A stretch of 64,000 nt of DNA from Planosporangium flavigriseum (GCF_011947225.1 NZ_JAATVW010000015.1:62001-126000), one strand, 5' to 3'. Positions 1 to 8,771 are shown, counted from the first letter of the stretch. Numbers and translations are program-made. The notes: generated by a model from the letters alone, not told the origin.

Positions 1-137
1 AGGACGGTCGGGAGCACTCCCTGACCGAGGTGGCATCCCGGTTCTCGCTGTCGCGGGAGCGGATCCGCCAACTGGAGATTCAGGCCCTCGGCCGGCTGCG
101 TGAGCTCGCTCGCGCAGAGGGCATGCAGGCCGCCTGA
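1..137 (+). CDS. RNA polymerase sigma-70 family factor, C-terminal end (5' truncated by window)
   Basis: Reading from base 3, 44 codons end at TGA 135-137. The peptide contains LTEVASRFSLSRERIRQLE followed by ALGRLREL, the sigma region 4.2 helix-turn-helix that contacts the -35 element. The SRERIRQLE form is typical of group 1/2 (HrdB/SigB-like) factors rather than ECF factors. Which paralogue it is cannot be told from 44 residues. A strong terminator follows 22 bp after the stop. Confidence 0.85.
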   Translation, partial: DGREHSLTEVASRFSLSRERIRQLEIQALGRLRELARAEGMQAA

Positions 138-158
138 GCCAACTTCGCTTAGCCGACA

Positions 159-190
159 AGAGCCGGCCCCGGTTTACCGGGGCCGGCTCT
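159..190 (+). terminator. Intrinsic terminator of the sigma factor gene
   Basis: A perfect 14-bp GC-rich stem (159-172 pairs with 177-190) closes a TTTA loop and is followed by TTTC. It lies just after the sigma stop codon. The next ~50 bases (197-247) hold imperfect repeats of a CGGGCGGG/GGTCTATGCGGGC type with no evident function. Confidence 0.8.
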
Positions 191-233
191 TTCGCGTCTA
201 TACGGGCGGGCGGGTCTATGCGGGCGGGCTGGT

Positions 234-1034
234 CTATGCGGGCCGGCTGGCGACGAGGAACAGGCGTGGGAAGGGCAGCACCGTGCCGTAGTCGCGGCGC
301 GGGTACTCCTGGCGCAGCCGCTGCGCCACGTCGGCGCGGAAGCGGGCGGCTGCTGCCGGATCGCCGGCCAGCGCGTCCAGGTAGGGCCGCAGGCCGGTGC
401 CGGAGAACCATTTGAGCACCGGGTCGGTGCCGGGCAGGATGTGCAGGTACGTCGTCTGCCAGGCGTTGACGGCCAGTCCGCTGCCGAACAGTACGTCGAG
501 GTACTCGTCGACCGGGCGCACCGGATTGACGCTGCGTGGGCCGGTGGCGGACGCCGCCGCGCGCAGCCGGTCGGCCCACTCCGGTGCGCGGGTGACCGCG
601 CGGAAGACCTCCGCCGCTGGCGTGTCGTCGATCGTCGGCACCTGGATCGCCAGCGCGCCGCCCGGGCGCAGCGCTGCCGCCCAGGCGGGCAGGGCGGCGA
701 GGTGATCGGGTACCCACTGCAGGGCGGCGTTGGAGACGATCACGTCGACGGACTCCGGCGCGGGCCGCCACTGTGCGATGTCGCCGAGGCCGAACTCGAG
801 CCGGCCGGGCCGGGTGAGCCGGGTCGCCGCCGAGATCATCTCCGATGAGGAGTCGAGACCGTACACGTGGGCGCCCGGCCAGCGGTCGGCCAGCGTGGCG
901 GTGACGGTACCGGGGCCGCAGCCGAGGTCGACGACGCGCGCCGGCGCGGACGTGGGGATCTGGGCGACCAGGTCGTGGAACGGGCGGGACCGCTCCGCGC
1001 CGAACAACTCGTACTGTGCGGGGTCCCAACTCAC
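234..1034 (-). CDS. tam: Trans-aconitate 2-methyltransferase
   Basis: 266-residue class I SAM-dependent methyltransferase. The N-terminus MSWDPAQYELFGAERSRPF is characteristic of the Tam family, which methylates trans-aconitate formed spontaneously from the TCA intermediate cis-aconitate. The SAM-binding motif VVDLGCGPGT is at about residues 35-44, followed by an acidic ribose-contact strand (YGLDSS). The later SNAALQWVPDH segment is also family-typical. Length matches the family (250-260). It is convergent with the sigma gene and probably monocistronic; upstream is the terminator of the cell-wall hydrolase gene. Confidence 0.88.
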   Translation of the reverse strand: MSWDPAQYELFGAERSRPFHDLVAQIPTSAPARVVDLGCGPGTVTATLADRWPGAHVYGLDSSSEMISAATRLTRPGRLEFGLGDIAQWRPAPESVDVIVSNAALQWVPDHLAALPAWAAALRPGGALAIQVPTIDDTPAAEVFRAVTRAPEWADRLRAAASATGPRSVNPVRPVDEYLDVLFGSGLAVNAWQTTYLHILPGTDPVLKWFSGTGLRPYLDALAGDPAAAARFRADVAQRLRQEYPRRDYGTVLPFPRLFLVASRPA

Positions 1035-1045
1035 CGGAAAAGCAT

Positions 1046-1082
1046 GATCGCGGGGGACCGGAGTGTCCAGTCCCCCGCGATC
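1046..1082 (-). terminator. Terminator hairpin after the NlpC/P60 gene
   Basis: A perfect 13-bp stem (1046-1058 with 1070-1082, GATCGCGGGGGAC and its complement) encloses an 11-nt loop. It lies 12 bp beyond the stop of the minus-strand hydrolase gene and just upstream of tam, so it should end the hydrolase transcript. Confidence 0.75.
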
Positions 1083-1094
1083 GTGACGTGCTCT

Positions 1095-2054
1095 TTAGCG
1101 AACCCGGCCGTACCCGTACGGCGACATCATGTCGACGCTGGCGAGCTTCACGTGCTCGCCGGGCTGCGGCGCGTGGATCACCTGGTTGTTGCCGACGTAG
1201 ATCGCCACGTGCCCCAACCCGGAGTAGAACACCAGGTCACCGGGTTGCAGCTGACTACGGGAGATGCGGGCGGTCTGGTTGTACTGCATCGCGGCGTTGT
1301 GCGGCAGGGACTTGCCGGCCGACTCCCACGCCGCTGCGGTGAGTCCGGAGCAGTCGTACCCGTTGGGTCCGGACGCGGCGTAGACGTACGGCTTGCCGAT
1401 GGCGCCGTACGCGAAGCGGACCGCGGCGCCGGCGCTGCCGGCGATGTTCGGGGCCGCGACGGCGGCCGGCTTCGGTGCGGTCGCGGACCCGAAGGCCTTC
1501 TGGCGCAGCTCCATCAGCTTGGCGAGATCGCCCTCGATCTTTGCCTTCTGGTCGGCCAGGCTCTGCTGGGCCGCCCGCTGCTGGTTGAGCAGATCGTCGA
1601 GCTTCTTCTTCTCGGCGTCGTACTGCTCCTTGGCCTGGGCGTAGCCCTGGATCTCACGCTGCTGGGTGCTCGCGATGCGGTTGAGCGAGGTGAGGTCGCC
1701 GAGGAGCGTGCCGGGAGACGTGTCTGACAGCAGCAGCGCCATCGACGACGGGCCACCGCCCTTGTACGCCTGTACGGCAATTTTTCCCACGTTGGCGTAC
1801 GCCGAGTCGACCTTGGACTGCAGCGGCGCCAACTGTGCATTGAGGGCGTCGGCAGCGGTCTGGGTCGTCTTCAGCTGTTCACCGACCCCGTTGTACTGCT
1901 CGACGACCTTTTCGAGCGCACTGGAGGACTGGTTGATCTGCTGCTGCAACTCGGCTGGGGAAGGCTCCGCGTTGGCCGCCGCCGCAGGGGCGAGGACGGC
2001 CGCCGTCGTCGCGCCCAGGAGCACGGCGCGCAGCAGTCGTGGCACTACAGGCAC
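1095..2054 (-). CDS. Secreted NlpC/P60 peptidoglycan hydrolase (RipA-like)
   Basis: 319 residues from GTG 2054, chosen because a purine-rich Shine-Dalgarno (AGAAGGG) lies about 6 nt upstream. A Sec signal peptide (RLLRAVLLG...AAAANA) is followed by a long coiled coil (about 35-195) with ALLLSDTSPGTLLGDL, typical of actinobacterial RipA/CwlO-like endopeptidases. The C-terminal NlpC/P60 domain has catalytic Cys in GYDCSGLT, His in GHVAIYVG and a polar third residue near VIHAP. It should cleave D-Glu-mDAP bonds in peptidoglycan outside the membrane. Expression is probably controlled by the c-di-AMP riboswitch directly upstream. Confidence 0.9.
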   Translation of the reverse strand: MPVVPRLLRAVLLGATTAAVLAPAAAANAEPSPAELQQQINQSSSALEKVVEQYNGVGEQLKTTQTAADALNAQLAPLQSKVDSAYANVGKIAVQAYKGGGPSSMALLLSDTSPGTLLGDLTSLNRIASTQQREIQGYAQAKEQYDAEKKKLDDLLNQQRAAQQSLADQKAKIEGDLAKLMELRQKAFGSATAPKPAAVAAPNIAGSAGAAVRFAYGAIGKPYVYAASGPNGYDCSGLTAAAWESAGKSLPHNAAMQYNQTARISRSQLQPGDLVFYSGLGHVAIYVGNNQVIHAPQPGEHVKLASVDMMSPYGYGRVR

Positions 2055-2074
2055 AAAACACCCTTCTTCCCTAC

Positions 2075-2235
2075 CGCCTACCGAGTTAGCTGACGGGTTC
2101 GGGCCGGAAGAAGGTGGCCCTACCGCAGCGAGCTGCGGATTCACCCCGTGACGGTCGGTTCTTCGACCGTCGATTGGGTCCCCGGTTCACACCCGCGCCG
2201 ATGGTCCGGCGACGGGCTGTTGCGATTCGGCGGTG
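2075..2235 (-). promoter_or_regulatory. c-di-AMP riboswitch (ydaO/yuaA type)
   Basis: The minus strand upstream of the NlpC/P60 gene carries the conserved blocks of the ydaO-yuaA riboswitch: CCGGGGACCCA, then GGGGTGAATCC, then AGGGCCACCTTCTTCCGGCC, CGAACCCGTCAGCTAAC and TCGGTAGGCGGTAGGGA. These match the known consensus, and the same class precedes cell-wall hydrolase genes across actinobacteria. c-di-AMP binding is known to turn such switches off. The 5' boundary is approximate; covariance-model scoring would fix it. Confidence 0.9.
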
Positions 2236-2564
2236 CTGGCTCGTTGCCACCCCGGTTGGGTGGCCGACTATCGAGCAGGCTAGACCAACCTAACGTGATC
2301 TTGGCGGTATCGGAAGTGCTCCGGGTCCGATACGGGTGCTAGCTCCCTCACTTCGGCGAAAGTCGCGATTACTCATCGTTCTTGTGGCATAGCAGAACGT
2401 CATTTCAGGGCACCCTTGTGACCGTCTACTTGAGCTGGTAGGCCGCCGGTTCTGCCTGGTGAGGGCGTGTCCTGTGGATGTGGGCCGCTTAACTGTCGCG
2501 CGGGCCCAATGTCGGGACCGTGGGGGGACCGAGACAATCAACACAGTTATGAACGCGAATACGA

Positions 2565-3022
2565 TTGCAGCTCGGCCGGGCCGGGGTGCGCGATACACAA
2601 AGTAGCTTGTCGGCAACTGTCAGTTGGGATGGATCGCGCGGTGCAGCAGCGAGCGCGCTGCCGCCAGTACCGGTCCCCGGTCGCCGAGGTCGCGGGCCAC
2701 AAGCGCCGGCGGCGAGCACCGCGACGAGCGCGGCCGTGTCGGCCATATCGGCATAGCGGCGTAGCGTGTCCGGCATGAGGTGGCGCGCCTGTTGAAAACG
2801 GCTCAACAACACCGCCGGTTCGGTCCGGTCGGTGGCCTTGGACTCCAGGTACTGGCTAATCGACACCAGCATCCGCTTGTCCGACCGGCTGGCAGCCGCG
2901 TTGGGCAGCGCCGACGGATCGGCGGCGACGGCACGCTCGTCGCGGACCCGGTCGATGTCGCGGAACCTGACCCGGGCATCGAGAGCCGGCGGGCCCGCCG
3001 GTCTGGCCAGTTCACCCCTCTT
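2565..3022 (-). pseudogene. DICT sensory-domain protein, degraded
   Basis: Minus-strand reading gives FRDIDRVRDERAVAADPS, then SDKRMLVSISQYLESKA and PAVLLSRFQQARHLMPDT with RRYADMADTAALVAVLAAG. After that the homology continues in another frame as VARDLGDRGPVLAAARSLLHR. These are the landmarks of the DICT domain, which accompanies GGDEF, EAL and two-component proteins. The break near 2710 is a frameshift combined with loss of the middle of the domain, and there is no credible start. It sits next to a hybrid histidine kinase on the opposite strand. No other gene is visible between 2236 and 3069. Confidence 0.6.
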
Positions 3023-3069
3023 GTACCAAAATGAAGGTAGTGTCTGGATAATACGTTTGGTGATTGATA

Positions 3070-4713
3070 ATGGGTGAACGCTCTGAGGGACAGCCGCGCC
3101 AATTTCCTGGTGAGGATCGCGGCTGCGCCACGGGGGTCGCGGATTCGGTTCGCGGCTGCGCCGCGGAGACCGAGACGCTGCTAGCGGCGATCGTGCAGTC
3201 GTCGCACGACGCGATCGTCGGCATGACCCTCGACGGGGTCGTCACGACCTGGAACCCGGCCGCACAAGCGCTGTTCGGCTACGCCTCCGACGCGATGATC
3301 GGCCAGCACGTGAGCCTGCTCTGGCCGCCCGAGCGGCGCGCCGAGGAGGAGAAGGTCATCACCTGTCTCGGCCGGGGGGAGCGGGTCGAGCGCTACCGCG
3401 CCTGGCGGTTGCGCAGCGACGGCAACCGCGTGGAGGTGTCGGCGACGGTATCGCCGATCGTCGACGCGGGCGGTGCCGTCATCGGTGTCTCCACGATCTG
3501 TCGAGCCATCGGTGAGCAGGAGCGGCTGTACGAGATGGCCCAGTTGGAACAGCTGGAGAACCGTCTGCAGCAGGCGCAGCGGATGGAGAGTCTGGGACAG
3601 CTTGCGGGCGGCGTCGCGCACGACTTCAACAACCTGCTCGCGGTGATCGTCAACTACGCCGCATTCGTATCCGAGGAGCTCGAGACGGCGGCCACCGCCG
3701 ATCCGGACCGCTGGCACTCGGTGGCCCGCGACATGCAGCAGATCCAGCGCGCCACCGAGCGGGGAATCGCGCTGACCCGCCAGCTGCTCGCGTTCGCGCG
3801 GCGAGAGGTGGTGCGTCCCCGCGTACTGTCCATCAACGCGGTCGTCACCGACGTCAAGGAGTTGCTGGTCCGCTCGATCAGCGAGCATGTCCAGCTCGTC
3901 ACGCGGCTGCTGCCCGGACTGTGGCCGGTCAAGGCCGACCCGGGCCAGCTCGAACAGATTCTGGTCAATCTCGCGGTGAACGCCCGCGACGCGATGCCCG
4001 GTGGCGGCACGCTCACGATCGGTACCGACAACATGGTGGTCGGCAACGAGTACGGGGTGCCCGCCGGCCGTTACGTGCGCATCCAGGTGGAGGACACGGG
4101 GACCGGCATGCCGCGCGACGTCATCGCGCGCGCCTTCGAGCCGTTCTTCACCACCAAACCGAAGGGCGAGGGGACCGGGCTCGGGCTCGCGACGGTGTAC
4201 GGCATCGTCAAGCAGTCCGGCGGCGACGTGCAGATCACGTCCGAGCCGGGTGTCGGAACCACGTTCACGATGCTGCTGCCGGTGACCGACGAGGGTGGCC
4301 TCGAGGTGGAGACATCGGTGGTCGAGGGGGCGCCGGTTGGTCGTGGCGAGACGGTCCTCGTCGTCGAGGACGAGCCCGCGATCCGTGCGGTGGCCGAGCG
4401 CATCCTGCGGCGCGGCGGGTACGAGGTACTGATGACCGGCTCGCCGCTGGAAGCCCTGGAACTGGTCGGAAATCACGACGGCGAGATCCACCTGCTGATC
4501 ACCGATGTGGTGATGCCCAAGATGCTCGGCAAGGATGTCGCCGAGCGGATCCGGGCGCAGCGGCCGGAGGTCAAGGTGCTGTTCATATCCGGGTATGCCC
4601 GGCAGGTGCTCGCGAACAGCGGCACCCTCGTGCCCGGCGTGACGTTGCTGGAGAAGCCGTTCTCCGAGTCGGTGCTGCTGGAAGCGGTACGTCAGGCGCT
4701 CGACACCGGCTGA
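3070..4713 (+). CDS. Hybrid sensor histidine kinase (PAS-HisKA-HATPase-REC)
   Basis: 547 residues, cytosolic with no membrane segment. An N-terminal PAS domain (about 35-155, SSHDAIVGMTLDGVVTTWNPAA) is followed by a HisKA dimerisation helix with phospho-accepting His in GGVAHDFNNLLAV. The HATPase_c domain has N box NLAVNARDAM, G1 DTGTGM and G2 GEGTGLGLATVYG. A C-terminal receiver domain begins ETVLVVEDEP with phospho-Asp in LLITDVVMP and Lys in LLEKPFS. The HDFNN box is typical of PAS-linked HWE/NtrB-like kinases with attached receivers. ATG 3070 is preferred; TTG 3064 is an in-frame alternative. The ligand is unknown. Confidence 0.92.
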   Translation: MGERSEGQPRQFPGEDRGCATGVADSVRGCAAETETLLAAIVQSSHDAIVGMTLDGVVTTWNPAAQALFGYASDAMIGQHVSLLWPPERRAEEEKVITCLGRGERVERYRAWRLRSDGNRVEVSATVSPIVDAGGAVIGVSTICRAIGEQERLYEMAQLEQLENRLQQAQRMESLGQLAGGVAHDFNNLLAVIVNYAAFVSEELETAATADPDRWHSVARDMQQIQRATERGIALTRQLLAFARREVVRPRVLSINAVVTDVKELLVRSISEHVQLVTRLLPGLWPVKADPGQLEQILVNLAVNARDAMPGGGTLTIGTDNMVVGNEYGVPAGRYVRIQVEDTGTGMPRDVIARAFEPFFTTKPKGEGTGLGLATVYGIVKQSGGDVQITSEPGVGTTFTMLLPVTDEGGLEVETSVVEGAPVGRGETVLVVEDEPAIRAVAERILRRGGYEVLMTGSPLEALELVGNHDGEIHLLITDVVMPKMLGKDVAERIRAQRPEVKVLFISGYARQVLANSGTLVPGVTLLEKPFSESVLLEAVRQALDTG

Positions 4714-4732
4714 CGCTGGTGGTCGATCGGCG

Positions 4733-5131
4733 TCAGTAGCCGGCGTGCGCGGCCATCGCGCTGTCGACCGCCTCGGTGAGGCTCGTGGGGGTGAATGGCT
4801 TGGCCACGACCCACCGCGATGCCCCCTGCGCGTCGTCCGACGCGTCGTAGAGGCCCGACATGTACAGAACCGGGAGGTCCGGTCGCAGCCGGAGGGCCTG
4901 GTCGGCCAGTTCGGTACCGCTTCCGCCGGGCATCCGCATGTCGGTGAGTAGCAGGTCGATGCGGCCCGGGTAGTAGCGGCACACGTCGAGTGCCTCCGCC
5001 GGACTCTCGGCGGTGAGCACGTTGTGCCCCTGCCGGCTGAGTACCCGCCGGACCGCTTCGAGCAGGTCGGCCTCGTCGTCGACGGCGAGGATCGTCCGCC
5101 CCCAGGTCCGGGTGCTCCCTACGTTCGCCAT
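4733..5131 (-). CDS. Single-domain response regulator
   Basis: A receiver domain of about 130 residues with no output domain. ILAVDDEADLL supplies the acidic pocket, LLLTDMRMPGG the phospho-Asp, and WVVAKPFTPTSL the conserved Lys. It ends 20 bp from the end of the hybrid kinase on the opposite strand, so the two are convergent. Its sequence resembles the receiver fused to that kinase, so it may be its phosphotransfer partner (inference). GTG 5140 is an alternative start. Confidence 0.85.
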   Translation of the reverse strand: MANVGSTRTWGRTILAVDDEADLLEAVRRVLSRQGHNVLTAESPAEALDVCRYYPGRIDLLLTDMRMPGGSGTELADQALRLRPDLPVLYMSGLYDASDDAQGASRWVVAKPFTPTSLTEAVDSAMAAHAGY

Positions 5132-5314
5132 GTCAGTCACTTTACGTATAGTCCCGACTACTGATGTCGTCTATCAGGTCATTTCCCTGTCGTGAGCCGC
5201 GCTTTGACCTGGGAAAACCGCCGGAGGCACGGGTCAATCGCGAATGCGAGCGGTTCCGCACAGTAGAACAGTTATTTGCCCCTATTTTGTGCGGCTCGCC
5301 GGTACGCGCCGTAT

Positions 5315-6709
5315 TTAGGCATCTTGGTGGTACTCCTGGGTGTCCGGAAGGGTGGTGAAGCGTACGCCGGACTGGCTGTGCCTGGCCGCGTACATGGCCT
5401 CGTCGGCGATGTCGATGAGCGTCTCCGGAGCTATCTCGCCGTCGGCCTGCGGGGCGGTCACCACGGCCACCCCGATGCTCGCCCGCACCTCGACCTTCTG
5501 GCCGCCGACATCGATCGGTCGGGCCAGGGACTCCGTCACCCGTTGCGCCACCCGCTGGATGTTCTCCGGCCGCCCGGCCTCCTCCAGGATCACGACGAAC
5601 TCGTCGTCGCCCGGCCGGGACACCGAGTCGCTGTGGCGCACCACCTCGCCCAGGCGTCGTCCGGTCTCGATGAGGACTTCGTCGCCGGCCGCGTGGCCGT
5701 ACATGTCGTTGATGGATTTGAACGCGTCGAGGCCGACGAAGAGCGCGGCGAGCGTCGAACCGGTGCGGTGACGCCGGGCCAGTGCCTCGTAGAGCAGGTG
5801 GGTCAGCAGCCGCCGGTTGGGCAGTCCGGTCAGGGGGTCGTGCAGGGGGCCGCGCGGATCCCGCCGCTGTTCGGTGACATCCCGGTTCACAAGGACGATG
5901 CCAGTGTCCCCGTTGATCGGCCCGGCCATGGTGGTCAGGGAAGACATGATCGTCAGCGGTGCGCCGTCGGCGCGTCGCTCGTGCAGTTCGCCGCGCCACT
6001 CACCGGCGGCGGCAAGCTCCTCGAACACCTCGTCGGCAGACACGGACACGCCGGTCTCGGTGCAGAAGCGCGTCGCGAGGAGGGCGAAGACGTCGCAGCC
6101 CAGTGCCTCGCCGCGCGGGTACCCGTAGACGCGTTCCGCTCCGGCGTTCCAGTTCACGATCCGTCGCTCGGAGTCGCAGGCGATCAGCGCGTCGGAGATG
6201 TGCTCCATCAGCTCGCCCTGCCGGCGTAGCTCCTCGACCGCCTCGGTCGAGGCCGCCAGTGCGCGCGCGTTCCGCATCGTCGCGCCGGCCACGTCGGCGA
6301 GGTCGTGGATGAAGTCGACGTCGTCGTCGATGAGCGGCTCCCCGTGCGGGCGGGACACCGCTACCGCGCCGGCCAGCCGGTCACCCAGCCGGAGCGGCAG
6401 TAGCGTGGCGCCGTCGAGCCAGTCGGCACCGGTCCCGTCGGCCGCGTGGGTGAGCCATTCCTGAAGCGTGGACTCCAGGCGTGCTTGCTGCGCCTCGGAG
6501 TGGCTGCTTGCCAGCCTGGTCATCTGTGCGCCGTTGCCGGCGATGGTCCACACCGTGGCGTGCGCGTTGACGATCTGTCCGATCAGGTCAACGACCAGGG
6601 CCGTCAGCCGCTGCGGGTCGGCGACGGCGTCCAGGGTCGCCGCGGCCACCTCGACGAAGGCGCGCGTACGGGCGCGCGGGTCGATGGGCGGGCGGGCTAA
6701 CGAGGTCAC
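5315..6709 (-). CDS. GAF-PAS-GGDEF protein with degenerate cyclase site
   Basis: 464 residues. A GAF-like domain (about 20-150) and a PAS domain (about 165-280, ISDALIACDSERRIVNWNAGAERVYGY) precede a GGDEF domain (HDPLTGLPNRRLL, FKSINDMYGHAAGDEV). The signature is GDDEF at residues 367-371 instead of GGDEF, and the usual metal-binding D of the LDLDxFK strand is Gly (FVGLDAFK). The inhibitory c-di-GMP site RHSD lies five residues before the signature and is intact. The protein is therefore probably not an active diguanylate cyclase but may bind c-di-GMP or GTP as a sensor (inference). Start is GTG 6709. Confidence 0.88.
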   Translation of the reverse strand: MTSLARPPIDPRARTRAFVEVAAATLDAVADPQRLTALVVDLIGQIVNAHATVWTIAGNGAQMTRLASSHSEAQQARLESTLQEWLTHAADGTGADWLDGATLLPLRLGDRLAGAVAVSRPHGEPLIDDDVDFIHDLADVAGATMRNARALAASTEAVEELRRQGELMEHISDALIACDSERRIVNWNAGAERVYGYPRGEALGCDVFALLATRFCTETGVSVSADEVFEELAAAGEWRGELHERRADGAPLTIMSSLTTMAGPINGDTGIVLVNRDVTEQRRDPRGPLHDPLTGLPNRRLLTHLLYEALARRHRTGSTLAALFVGLDAFKSINDMYGHAAGDEVLIETGRRLGEVVRHSDSVSRPGDDEFVVILEEAGRPENIQRVAQRVTESLARPIDVGGQKVEVRASIGVAVVTAPQADGEIAPETLIDIADEAMYAARHSQSGVRFTTLPDTQEYHQDA

Positions 6710-6907
6710 GCGGTGCCCATCGGCAGGTTTGCTCCGAATGGGAGAGTTCCGACACTGGTTTCGGTTGGGCCTGCTTTGGGTACCGCCCCCGGCATCGACG
6801 CGCGATCACCGAGCCGGCGTTGACGCAAGGCGGTGACGAGCACCGAAGTAAGGCAGGGACGAGCACGCCCGACCGGCGGACCGGCGGGCCGTTGATGGGG
6901 AGCGCCG

Positions 6908-7435
6908 ATGTTGATGGAAGCCGACACCACCGCTCTTGCCGGACCGACGGTTTTGCCGGACGCGCCCAATGGCCTTGCGGTGGCGGAGCCGGACAACGCC
7001 GGGCCGGCGAAGGTGGATAGCGCGAAGGTGGACAGCGCGAAGGTGGACAGCGCGAGGGTGGGTGCGCCGACGGGCGCCGAGGTTCAGACGGCGAACATCC
7101 GTGCCGCGCTCGAGGCGCGCCTGGCGGAGTTGCGTCTCGAGCACCGCGAGCTGATCGCCGACATCACCACCGAGGAGCGGGGACTCCTGGTGCCTGACGC
7201 CGGTGACGACGTGGTGGACATCGGCACCAAGGCGTTCAATCGCGAGCAGGAGATCTCGTTGGCCAACGCGGTCCAGGAGCGGATCGAGCAGGCCGAGCGG
7301 GCGTTGGAGCGGCTGGAGCGGGGTGGCTACGGCTGGTGTGAAGGGTGCGGCGAGCCGATCCCGCCGGCGCGGCTGGCCGTGTACCCGTCCGCCACGCAGT
7401 GCGTGACGTGTAAGCAGCTTGACGAGCGCCGCTGA
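6908..7435 (+). CDS. TraR/DksA-family zinc-finger protein
   Basis: 175 residues from ATG 6908, which has a GGGGAG Shine-Dalgarno 6 nt upstream. The C-terminal half has a coiled coil (AALEARLAELRLEHRELIADI) and the DksA-type finger CEGCGEPIPPARL...CVTCKQ, four cysteines coordinating zinc. DksA-like proteins reach into the RNA polymerase secondary channel; actinobacterial homologues are otherwise poorly characterised. The N-terminal 55 residues are low complexity and contain four KVDSA-type repeats encoded by a 15-bp tandem repeat. A strong terminator follows. Confidence 0.88.
   Translation: MLMEADTTALAGPTVLPDAPNGLAVAEPDNAGPAKVDSAKVDSAKVDSARVGAPTGAEVQTANIRAALEARLAELRLEHRELIADITTEERGLLVPDAGDDVVDIGTKAFNREQEISLANAVQERIEQAERALERLERGGYGWCEGCGEPIPPARLAVYPSATQCVTCKQLDERR
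7007..7060 (+). repeat. 15-bp coding tandem repeat (KVDSA)n
   Basis: About three and a half copies of the 15-bp unit GCGAAGGTGGACAGC lie in frame in the N-terminal part of the DksA-like gene. They encode AKVDS-AKVDS-AKVDS-ARV. The copies are nearly identical, which suggests recent slippage expansion. Confidence 0.85.
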
Positions 7436-7461
7436 GCGGTGGGCGCGCGGCGGGCGTAACG

Positions 7462-7495
7462 CTTCGGGGGGTCGGTGGTACCGGCCCCCCGAAGT
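7462..7495 (+). terminator. Terminator of the DksA-like gene
   Basis: CTTCGGGGGG and CCCCCCGAAG form the outer stem of a hairpin with a short GGTA-containing loop, 26 bp past the stop codon. The remaining 180 bp up to the protease gene hold no recognisable gene and presumably carry the protease promoter. Confidence 0.75.
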
Positions 7496-7676
7496 CTCCC
7501 GGGGGTCGTTACGCCGGCAACGTTTAAGGGGGAAGAATGTTTTCCCTTTCTCGAACCCCCGCATCATAAATTGACAATTCTAAATTGATCGATGGGATGG
7601 CAGCATCGCCGTACGCGGTAACCGTTCAACCCCGAACGCCCGCGTGAGCTGGAGCTCCTCACCACCGGAGGTTCGC

Positions 7677-8723
7677 GTGAGACTCACAAGGTCGTCCTCC
7701 CGTCGCGCCGTACGCACCATCGCAGCGGCCGGGCTCGTGGCAGCAACACTGCTCGTCCCATCCATCGCCCAGGCCGCAACGGACCCCGCCATGACCGCAG
7801 CCAACGCCGACGAGGCCCAGGCCCTCGCGGCGGGGCTGGGGGAGCGGTCAGCCGGCACCTACCTCGACTCCGTCACCGGAAAGATGGTCGTGACCGTCAG
7901 CGACCCCGCAGCCGCGCAGACCGTCCACGCCGCCGGCGCCGTCCCGAAGCGGGTCAGCCACAGCGCCGCCCAACTGGCGGACGCCATGACACAACTGGAC
8001 CGTACGGCGAAGATCCCCGGAACCGCCTGGGCCACCGATCCGGTCACCAACCAGGTCGTGGTCACCGCCGACAGCACCGTCACCGGAGCTAAGCTCGACC
8101 AGCTCAACGCCGCGGTGGCCCGCCTCGGCGACGCGGTCCGGGTGGAGAGCACGCCCGGCACGTTCAGTACGCGCATCTCCGGCGGTGACGCCATCTACAC
8201 CGGCAGCGCCCGCTGCTCGCTGGGGTTCAACGTCCGTAGCGGCAGCACGTACTACTTCCTGACCGCCGGCCACTGCACCAACATCGGCTCGACCTGGTCC
8301 ACCGGCTCCGGTGCCGTCCTCGGTACCCGCGCCGGAACCAGCTTCCCCGGCAACGACTACGGGATCGTCCGGTACACCGACACCTCGGTCGCAAAGCCCG
8401 GCGCCGTCGGCTCGCAGGACATCACCGCCGCCGGCAACGCGTACGTCGGGCAGACGGTGACCCGGCGGGGCAGCACGACCGGCATCCACAGTGGCCAGGT
8501 CACCGCCCTGAACGCGACCGTCAACTACGCCGAAGGCACCGTCACCGGCCTGATCCGGACGACCGTCTGCGCCGAGGGCGGCGACAGTGGTGGTTCGCTC
8601 TACGCCGGCAGTACCGCGCTCGGGCTCACCTCCGGTGGCAGCGGCAACTGCAGGACCGGCGGCACTACGTTCTTCCAGCCCGTCACCGAGCCGCTCAGCG
8701 TCTACGGCGTGAGCGTCTACTAG
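7677..8723 (+). CDS. Secreted S1-family serine protease (streptogrisin-like preproenzyme)
   Basis: 348 residues from GTG 7677, which has GGAGG 5 nt upstream. It has a signal peptide ([25 protein letters not shown]) and a pro-region of about 150 residues. The mature chymotrypsin-fold domain begins near [18 protein letters not shown]. The catalytic triad is visible as His in LTAGHCT, Asp in GNDYGIVRY and Ser in [12 protein letters not shown], with paired cysteines around His and Ser as in streptogrisins and alpha-lytic protease. The pro-region should assist folding and inhibit the enzyme until cleaved. A long terminator hairpin follows. Confidence 0.92.
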   Translation: MRLTRSSSRRAVRTIAAAGLVAATLLVPSIAQAATDPAMTAANADEAQALAAGLGERSAGTYLDSVTGKMVVTVSDPAAAQTVHAAGAVPKRVSHSAAQLADAMTQLDRTAKIPGTAWATDPVTNQVVVTADSTVTGAKLDQLNAAVARLGDAVRVESTPGTFSTRISGGDAIYTGSARCSLGFNVRSGSTYYFLTAGHCTNIGSTWSTGSGAVLGTRAGTSFPGNDYGIVRYTDTSVAKPGAVGSQDITAAGNAYVGQTVTRRGSTTGIHSGQVTALNATVNYAEGTVTGLIRTTVCAEGGDSGGSLYAGSTALGLTSGGSGNCRTGGTTFFQPVTEPLSVYGVSVY

Positions 8724-8732
8724 GCGCGTACG

Positions 8733-8771
8733 AAAGGTTGGCGCCCTTCCGCCGGAAGGGCGCCAACCTTT
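8733..8771 (+). terminator. Long terminator hairpin after the protease gene
   Basis: An 18-bp perfect stem (8733-8750 with 8754-8771), starting AAAGGTTGGCGCCC, begins 10 bp past the protease stop codon. A run of T in the 3' flank is short, as is normal for actinobacterial terminators. Confidence 0.85.

Noticed and set aside
2489-2872. Intact 127-residue gene on the minus strand
   Set aside because: Its first half is DICT-like, but the second half is out of frame with the rest of the domain, so it is treated as part of a pseudogene.
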